Part shown: one piece after another, positions 7,420-11,513 of the stretch
How positions within the stretch are numbered: position 1 is the stretch's first letter
Layout: each line of letters starts with the position of its first letter
DNA from: an uncultured Roseburia sp.
Lineage (GTDB): Bacteria > Bacillota > Clostridia > Lachnospirales > Lachnospiraceae
Assembly (NCBI GenBank): GCA_934307185.1
Contig: CAKRCJ010000048.1
Span: forward strand, 1 to 11,513
DNA: 11,513 nt
Reading direction: 5' to 3'
Notes under the pieces: generated by a model
Told to the model about the DNA's origin: nothing
The model's database searches: none
Seen by the model: the letters and a program-made list of their open reading frames with translations, nothing else
Program-made: the position numbers and the translations under genes

Positions 7420-8559
7420 TTAAGACGATACCTTTTTCTCCGCCTTTAAGCTCTGTAAAAATTCCTGTGCATTTTCTGATTTTGCCAGTTCTCCAAATTC
7501 ATTGGAATATAAAATTACTTCTATCTGCATTTTCCCTGCCGCACGTTTGTTTAAATAAAACATAATTTTTTCCAGCAGCTCCTGCATGACCACTTCCTTT
7601 TTTCCACATCCATCTAGTTTTCTCACCGCTTCCTCTGTCGTCACGCACTGAAGCAGTTGTTCCAATACCGGATATGGCACTTTATTTTTTACTGCTGCTG
7701 CGGTAAGAAGCTCCATACGGCAGTCTCCCTCCTTCGAATGTGTGTTCATGATGCCGCCCGCCACTTTCACAAGCTTTCCGATATGCCCGGTAAGAAGCAT
7801 TTTGGAAAATCCGATTTCAACTGCCATATCAATGGTATCCCCGATAAAATTACTGCACTTAGTGCTCAAATCCAAATCATAATCATATGTTTTTTTCATA
7901 TAATCGAGTCCGTAATTGCCTGGGGAGACGGCTGCAATGTGATACCCCTCTGCCTTTTTCTGTTTTAGTTCCACCCGGATTGTATCGAGTAATGCCTGGC
8001 TGCTCATCGGTTCTACAATGCCGGAGGTTCCCAAAATTGAAATTCCTCCGACAATTCCAAGCCTCGGATTAAAGGTCTGTGCGGCTAATTTTTCTCCGTC
8101 CGGCACAGAAATGATAATCTCCAGTGTCCCTGAAAAATCGGTGAGTGCACAGACTTCTTCCACTTCTTTTTGTATCATTTCCCGCGGCACATGGTTGATG
8201 GCTGCATTGCCAACCGGCTGGTCTAAGCCCGGCTTTGTCACCCTGCCGACACCTTCCCCACCGTCAATTAAAATCTGTGCTTTTTTTGTCCGGTTCTCTT
8301 TCTCCCCGCATTTTCCCAGGCGCACCGTGGAAAAAATCAATGCCCCGGACGTAATATCCGGGTCGTCCCCGCCATCTTTTTCTACTGCACAACAGACCTC
8401 TTTTTCATTTCTTACAATGTTTAATAGCTTTGCATGAAACAAGATGCCCTTTGGTGTATGTATTGTTATATCTTCTTTTAACTTTCCGGTCAGCAGCATA
8501 TATGCTGCCGCTTTAGAAGCCGCTGCTGCACAGCTTCCGGTTGTAAATCCGTACCGCAT
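7420..8559 (-). CDS. cbiD: Cobalt-precorrin-5B C1-methyltransferase CbiD
   Basis: CbiD methylates C1 with SAM after CbiG action. It is unrelated in fold to the other methyltransferases of the pathway. The 379 residues cover the family's full length. Motifs include RYGFTTGSCAAAASKAA (2-18), KDGGDDPDITSG (61-72), GGEGVGRVTKPGL (100-112), PVGNAAINHVPR (115-126), NPRLGIVGGISILGTSG (164-180), GHIGKLVKVAGG (258-269) and NTHS (272-275). The MRYGFTTGSC opening fixes the start, backed by CGGAG about 7 nt upstream of the ATG. The gene is separated from cbiC by the 230-bp region holding a hairpin-rich repeat. No member of the operon other than cbiD and cobD has so large an upstream gap. Confidence 0.95.
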   Translation of the reverse strand: MRYGFTTGSCAAAASKAAAYMLLTGKLKEDITIHTPKGILFHAKLLNIVRNEKEVCCAVEKDGGDDPDITSGALIFSTVRLGKCGEKENRTKKAQILIDGGEGVGRVTKPGLDQPVGNAAINHVPREMIQKEVEEVCALTDFSGTLEIIISVPDGEKLAAQTFNPRLGIVGGISILGTSGIVEPMSSQALLDTIRVELKQKKAEGYHIAAVSPGNYGLDYMKKTYDYDLDLSTKCSNFIGDTIDMAVEIGFSKMLLTGHIGKLVKVAGGIMNTHSKEGDCRMELLTAAAVKNKVPYPVLEQLLQCVTTEEAVRKLDGCGKKEVVMQELLEKIMFYLNKRAAGKMQIEVILYSNEFGELAKSENAQEFLQSLKAEKKVSS

Positions 8560-8636
8560 ACTTTTCTCCGATTTCGTTTTATTCGTGTTTTAAAAATCAA
8601 ATCACGATATAATATGTCTAAGTAATGAGCAGTGCT

Positions 8637-8695
8637 CACATCAGAATAAATACAATCCGACTGCTGGCAGTCAGGATTGCATTTATTTTGATGTG
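8637..8695. repeat. Near-perfect 28-bp hairpin inside the cbiC-cbiD element
   Basis: CACATCA, AATAAAT, CAATCC and GACTGC on the left arm pair in order with GCAGTC, GGATTG, ATTTATT and TGATGTG on the right arm. Two mismatched or wobble positions (8644/8688, 8652/8680) and one bulged A (8673) interrupt it. The loop is about 2-4 nt. In the operon transcript it would be a strong double-stranded segment with no following U-run, so it is a poor terminator but a plausible processing or stability site. Confidence 0.75.
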
Positions 8696-8716
8696 AATAG
8701 GGCGAATGCCCGACAG

Positions 8717-8741
8717 CCAGGAAAATCTTCGATTTTTCTGG
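8717..8741. repeat. Second hairpin inside the cbiC-cbiD element
   Basis: CCAGGAAAATC (8717-8727) pairs with GATTTTTCTGG (8731-8741) across a TTC loop, with one imperfect pair. No U-tract follows on either strand. It is a component of the larger element. Confidence 0.65.
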
Positions 8742-8789
8742 CGAGCACGGCGGACTAAAAATCACAATATAATAAGTGTAAGCTTTGCT

Positions 8790-9437
8790 TCATGCTGTAA
8801 TCTCGTCCCTCAACTCATATAAAAGTGCATTACAGATTGCCGCCGCAACATTGCTTCCGCCTTTTCTGCCCCGGTTTACGATATAAGGCACATCGGTTTT
8901 TAAAATCAGCTCCTTGGCAGCCTCCACATTTACAAATCCTACCGGTACACCGATAATAAATGCCGGACGGTAGCTTCCGTTTTGTATCATTTCATATAGT
9001 TCAATCAATGCAGTCGGTGCATTTCCAATGGCAAAAATAACCGGCTTTTTTATCTGCGCCGCCTTTTCCATGCTGACCGTTGCCCTTGTCACACCGCGTT
9101 CTTTTGCAATTTCTGCCACCTCTTCATCTGCCATAAAACAGTGCGCCGCCCCACCATATTTTGCCAGTTCTTTTTTATTCACACCGGCAAGCGCCATATT
9201 AGTGTCCGTAACGATATCTGCTCCCTGCCAAATTAATTTTTTTGCTGTCTCTACCGCATGTGCAGAGTAAGTAAGTGTCTTTGCGTATTCAAAATCTGCA
9301 CTTGTATGAATGGCTCTTTTCGTTACCATTTCCTGCTCTTTCGGAAGAATAATTCCTTTTTCTTCCAGCTCTTTTTCAATAATTGAAAAGCTCCTCTTCT
9401 CAATGCCCTGCGGTCTGACGTATTCAATCTGCTCCAT
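8790..9437 (-). CDS. cbiC: Cobalt-precorrin-8 methylmutase CbiC
   Basis: CbiC moves the C11 methyl to C12, converting cobalt-precorrin-8 to cobyrinate. The product is 215 residues from the ATG at 9435-9437. Motifs are a catalytic-type histidine in KRAIHTSADFEYA (His44), TDTNMALAG, the FAIGNAPTAL segment, IGVPVGFVNVEAAKE and NRGRKGGSNVAAAICNALL near the C-terminus. All are characteristic of the CbiC/CobH family. A GTG one codon upstream (9438-9440) would add one residue. AGGGGG at 9444-9449 sits only 3 nt from that GTG but 6 nt from the ATG, so the ATG is favoured. The start lies inside the 3' end of cobD (14-bp overlap), so translation is probably coupled. Confidence 0.95.
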   Translation of the reverse strand: MEQIEYVRPQGIEKRSFSIIEKELEEKGIILPKEQEMVTKRAIHTSADFEYAKTLTYSAHAVETAKKLIWQGADIVTDTNMALAGVNKKELAKYGGAAHCFMADEEVAEIAKERGVTRATVSMEKAAQIKKPVIFAIGNAPTALIELYEMIQNGSYRPAFIIGVPVGFVNVEAAKELILKTDVPYIVNRGRKGGSNVAAAICNALLYELRDEITA

Positions 9438-10503
9438 CACATTCCCCCTGCTTTGCTAATGCATTTGCTTTTTTTATTGCTGCAAGTTCTTTTATCAGTC
9501 TCTCATTTTCTTCATGCCGTTTCACTGCAATCCGGTAATAGCCCTTCTGCAATCCCCTGTAATTACCACAGTCACGGATTAATATTTTTTTCTCTAATAG
9601 ACAGTCATATAGCGGCAATTTGGTCTTTAATAAAAGAAAATCCGCCTCTCCCGGATAGCTGTGAATGTTTAATTTTTCAAGCTCCGTTTTAAGATAGTTT
9701 TGCTCTGCCGCAAGATAAGAAACCGCCCTGCTGCAATACTCTGTTTCCTTTAGTGCTGCAATTCCTGCCGCCTCTGCAACTGTTGAAATATTCCACTCCG
9801 GAAGCTGTTTTTCTATCTGAGCCGCCATTTTTTTGTCTCCGCAAAAAAGATAGCCCAGGCGCACTCCCGGTATCGCATACAGCTTTGTGAAAGCTTTCAC
9901 AACAATGACATTTGGATAATCTTTTAGCGCATGCCTTTCAAAAAATCCTTCTTTTTTTGTAAATTCCAGAAAACACTCATCGAAAACGACCATAATATTT
10001 AATTCCTTACAACGGTCACAAAGCCTTGTAAGCAGGGACTCCTCTATTGTGTTTCCTACCGGATTATTCGGGTTTGCAAGAAAAAGTAAATCCATATCTT
10101 CTTTTAATTCCTCTAAAAATGCTTCTGTGAGGCAGAAATTGTCTTTTTCTTTCATTTCATAATAAGAAACCTTGGCATCACACACACCTGCCGCCCGCTC
10201 ATATCCGTAAAAGGAAGGAACCGGAATGACTATTTTTTTCGGTTTTACTGCATGGACAATTGCAACAAATAATTCGGATGCACCATTTCCACACAAAATA
10301 TATTCTTTGGGGATTTTATATTTTTCCCCGATTTGTGCAGTCAGCTCTGTGTGATAAATATCCGGGTAATGCTCACAAAGTTCAATGGACTGGCGCATTG
10401 CTTCCTTTACGTTTTCCGGTATTCCAAACGGATTGATATTGACAGAAAAGTCAAGCTCCACTTCATTCTGATAAATGTCTCCTCCATGTATGACTGGCTG
10501 CAT
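9424..10503 (-). CDS. cobD: L-threonine-O-3-phosphate decarboxylase CobD
   Basis: CobD is a PLP enzyme of the class I/II aminotransferase fold that decarboxylates L-threonine phosphate to (R)-1-amino-2-propanol phosphate, the linker joined by CbiB. The 359 residues are family length. Visible features are the N-terminal IHGGDIY (5-11), DFSVNINPFG (18-27), GNGASEL (72-78), FLANPNNPVGN (141-151), VVFDECFLEF (172-181), Lys207 in KAFTKLYAIPGVRLGY as the PLP Schiff-base lysine, and R215 nearby. A histidinol-phosphate aminotransferase would look similar. HGGDIY, DFSVNINP and the neighbouring cbiB and cbiC favour CobD. AGGAGG lies 7-8 nt before the ATG and is outside the adjoining palindrome. The C-terminal zinc-binding extension seen in some CobD proteins is absent. 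Confidence 0.93.
   Translation of the reverse strand: MQPVIHGGDIYQNEVELDFSVNINPFGIPENVKEAMRQSIELCEHYPDIYHTELTAQIGEKYKIPKEYILCGNGASELFVAIVHAVKPKKIVIPVPSFYGYERAAGVCDAKVSYYEMKEKDNFCLTEAFLEELKEDMDLLFLANPNNPVGNTIEESLLTRLCDRCKELNIMVVFDECFLEFTKKEGFFERHALKDYPNVIVVKAFTKLYAIPGVRLGYLFCGDKKMAAQIEKQLPEWNISTVAEAAGIAALKETEYCSRAVSYLAAEQNYLKTELEKLNIHSYPGEADFLLLKTKLPLYDCLLEKKILIRDCGNYRGLQKGYYRIAVKRHEENERLIKELAAIKKANALAKQGECDGAD
9444..9449 (-). promoter_or_regulatory. Ribosome binding site that decides the cbiC start
   Basis: AGGGGG on the minus strand lies within the end of cobD. Its 6-nt spacing to the ATG at 9437 is ordinary, whereas the 3-nt spacing to the GTG at 9440 would be too short. Confidence 0.6.
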
Positions 10504-10537
10504 GGTTAGTTCCTCCTTTTTTATGTATCTGTTTTTC

Positions 10538-10725
10538 GGTAATTACAAAACTCAAATTTACATATCTATCATTGTGCAAAATAATCAAAACCATCGAAAA
10601 CACACTCTCGTTACGTGTCGCTCGCAACGGTACTAAGAAAGCAACGGCGGCTCCCCAGTGTTTTCTTATGTTTTTGATTATTTTGCACAATTTAATTTAC
10701 TTTTTCTATGAGTTTTGCAATTACC
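10538..10725. repeat. 188-bp palindromic element between cbiB and cobD
   Basis: The outer arms 10538-10554 and 10709-10725 are inverted repeats matching at 16 of 17 positions. Inside them, 10571-10590 and 10672-10691 form a perfect 20-bp inverted repeat. A further 8-bp pair, GAAAACAC/GTGTTTTC, lies at 10596-10603 and 10658-10665. The core (10604-10657) is less AT-rich and has its own small stem, CGTTACG/CGCAACG (10609-10629, one mismatch). The element begins 3 bp past the cbiB stop and ends before the cobD ribosome site, so both genes are intact. No T-run follows the stem on the operon strand and no clear target duplication is visible. The build resembles a MITE or large extragenic palindrome. 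Short frames on both strands mirror each other because of the symmetry and are not genes. Confidence 0.75.
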
Positions 10726-10728
10726 TAT

Positions 10729-11513
10729 TTAAAGCTTTACAAAAAACGAAAGTACCAGCAGGCAGAGTATTTCACACAAAAATGCCGTGGCATAAAGCAG
10801 CTTGTTGGCGCGCTTGATGTCTTCTGGTTCCACCGGTCTTGTTTCTTCCCCGATATACGGTTTTTCCACGATTTTTCCAAAATAGCTGGCATTTCCGGCG
10901 AGCCTTATTCCAAGTGCCCCGGCACACGCGGCTTCTGTCTGTGCTGAATTTGGACTGGCATGGTTGTAGCGGTCCCTTTTAAAAATCAGGAAGGCTCTTT
11001 TTCCGTCATACTCTTTTCCACAGAAAAAACATGCCGCAATCATAAGCAATGCACTTATTCTTGCCGGAATATAATTTACAATATCATCTAACTTTGCCGC
11101 CGCCCTGCCAAAATACAGATAACGGTCATTTTTGTATCCGACCATGGAATCCATTGTATTGACTGCTTTATAAAAAAATCCAAGCGCCGGTCCGCCGATT
11201 GCCGTATAAAGCATCGGTGCAATGACACCGTCCGAGGTATTCTCTGCAACCGTCTCAACCGCCGCTTTTGCAACACCTGTCTCGTCTAATTTTTCCGTAT
11301 CCCTTCCGACAATCATGGATACCGCTTTTCTTGCAGAAAGAATATTCCCTTTTTTCAATTCCTTATATACTTTCATGCTTTCCACTTTCAGACATTTTGT
11401 GGCAAGTATCTGATACGTCATAATGCTTTCTGCGAAAACGCCAGCGATAACATTTATCCGATAAGCGAAAAACAATATTACGAGTGTAATTAATACAGTG
11501 GTACCGGCAACCG
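10729..11513 (-). CDS. cbiB: Adenosylcobinamide-phosphate synthase CbiB (5' end outside window)
   Basis: CbiB is an integral membrane protein that condenses adenosylcobyrate with aminopropanol (phosphate), the product of the CobD step. About 261 codons are visible and the frame is open to the window edge, so the true start lies beyond it. A TTG near 11475 falls within a membrane segment and should not be taken as the start. Family motifs include SMIVGRDTEKLDE, AAVETVAENTSDGVIAPMLY, FYKAVNTMDSMVGYKNDRY, YFGRAAAKLDDIVNYIPAR and NHASPNSAQTEAACAGALGI. The last segments, ANKLLYATAFLCEILCLLVLSFF, form a C-terminal hydrophobic helix. The visible N-terminal stretch (TTVLITLVILFFAY) is another membrane helix. 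Roughly 50-60 residues are probably missing. The stop precedes the palindromic element by 3 bp. The operon promoter is presumably further upstream. Confidence 0.95.
   Translation of the reverse strand, partial: VAGTTVLITLVILFFAYRINVIAGVFAESIMTYQILATKCLKVESMKVYKELKKGNILSARKAVSMIVGRDTEKLDETGVAKAAVETVAENTSDGVIAPMLYTAIGGPALGFFYKAVNTMDSMVGYKNDRYLYFGRAAAKLDDIVNYIPARISALLMIAACFFCGKEYDGKRAFLIFKRDRYNHASPNSAQTEAACAGALGIRLAGNASYFGKIVEKPYIGEETRPVEPEDIKRANKLLYATAFLCEILCLLVLSFFVKL

Larger units (their letters stand above)
8591..8780. repeat. Hairpin-rich intergenic element bounded by imperfect direct repeats
   Basis: This fills almost the whole cbiC-cbiD gap. A 22-nt sequence at 8599-8620 recurs in the same orientation at 8759-8780 with 19 of 22 matches (core ATCAC-ATATAAT). 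Between them are TGAGCAGTGCTCA (8626-8638), a long hairpin (8637-8695), a small GGGC/GCCC hairpin (8700-8711) and a 25-nt hairpin (8717-8741). The genes on both sides are intact, and neither hairpin has a U-tract on the operon strand. It could be a small non-autonomous mobile element or an extragenic repeat that affects mRNA stability. The short frames across it resemble no protein I know. Confidence 0.65.

Noticed and set aside
8490-8765. 91-codon open frame on the minus strand overlapping the start of cbiD
   Set aside because: It runs through the hairpin-rich element into cbiD in another frame. The sequence is explained by the repeat, and no ribosome site supports it.
9438-9440. GTG as the start of cbiC
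   Set aside because: The AGGGGG ribosome site is only 3 nt away; the next codon is an ATG with normal 6-nt spacing.
10571-10691. The palindrome as an intrinsic terminator after cbiB
   Set aside because: No T-run follows the stem on the minus strand, and the stem is very long with a large loop; cobD and later genes belong to the same pathway and are likely co-transcribed.
10463-10817. Short open frames on both strands across the cbiB-cobD palindrome
   Set aside because: Their N-terminal peptides mirror each other (both begin MCKIIK) because the DNA is an inverted repeat. They also run into cobD or cbiB in other frames.
11473-11475. TTG as the start of cbiB
   Set aside because: The frame continues open to the window edge with a membrane-helix sequence that fits CbiB, so this codon is internal.
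1-11513. CRISPR array, tRNA, rRNA, transposase, phage or toxin-antitoxin genes
   Set aside because: No regularly spaced repeats, no tRNA-like cloverleaf and no such protein motifs were seen on either strand.

Overview
The window is most of an anaerobic (early cobalt insertion) adenosylcobalamin biosynthesis operon. All recognisable genes lie on the minus strand, so transcription runs from high to low coordinates. The AT-leaning sequence, AGGAGG-type ribosome sites, oxygen-independent Cbi-type enzymes and the lipoprotein style point to an anaerobic Firmicute of class Clostridia. Lachnospiraceae is my best guess, but it is an inference from style and not from a database match.

Layout in transcription order: cbiB (5' end outside the window), a 188-bp palindromic element, cobD, cbiC, a second hairpin-rich element of about 190 bp bounded by imperfect direct repeats, cbiD, cbiF, cbiG, cbiH, a fused cbiJ-cbiE-cbiT gene, and cbiA. 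Next comes a 491-bp non-coding leader holding a putative promoter, a well-formed cobalamin riboswitch and an intrinsic terminator. Last is cbiK, encoding a cobaltochelatase that is predicted to be an exported lipoprotein and whose 3' end lies outside the window. Elsewhere in the operon genes overlap or are 3-30 bp apart; the two roughly 190-bp elements are the only large gaps apart from the riboswitch leader.

How the genes fit together: CbiK inserts cobalt into sirohydrochlorin. CbiH, CbiF, CbiG, CbiD, CbiJ, CbiE/CbiT and CbiC perform ring contraction, methylations, acetaldehyde loss, reduction, decarboxylation and methyl migration to cobyrinate. CbiA amidates the a and c side chains. CobD makes (R)-1-amino-2-propanol phosphate, and CbiB attaches the aminopropanol arm. 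The C20 methyltransferase (CbiL), the b,d,e,g-amidase (CbiP), the adenosyltransferase and the nucleotide-loop genes are not in the window and must be elsewhere if the pathway is complete.

The chemistry is well known. What deserves a second look is the lipoprotein form of the chelatase with an extra helical module, its private riboswitch at the distal end of the operon, the three-domain CbiJ-E-T fusion, and the two palindromic intergenic elements. I found no evidence of a wholly new system.
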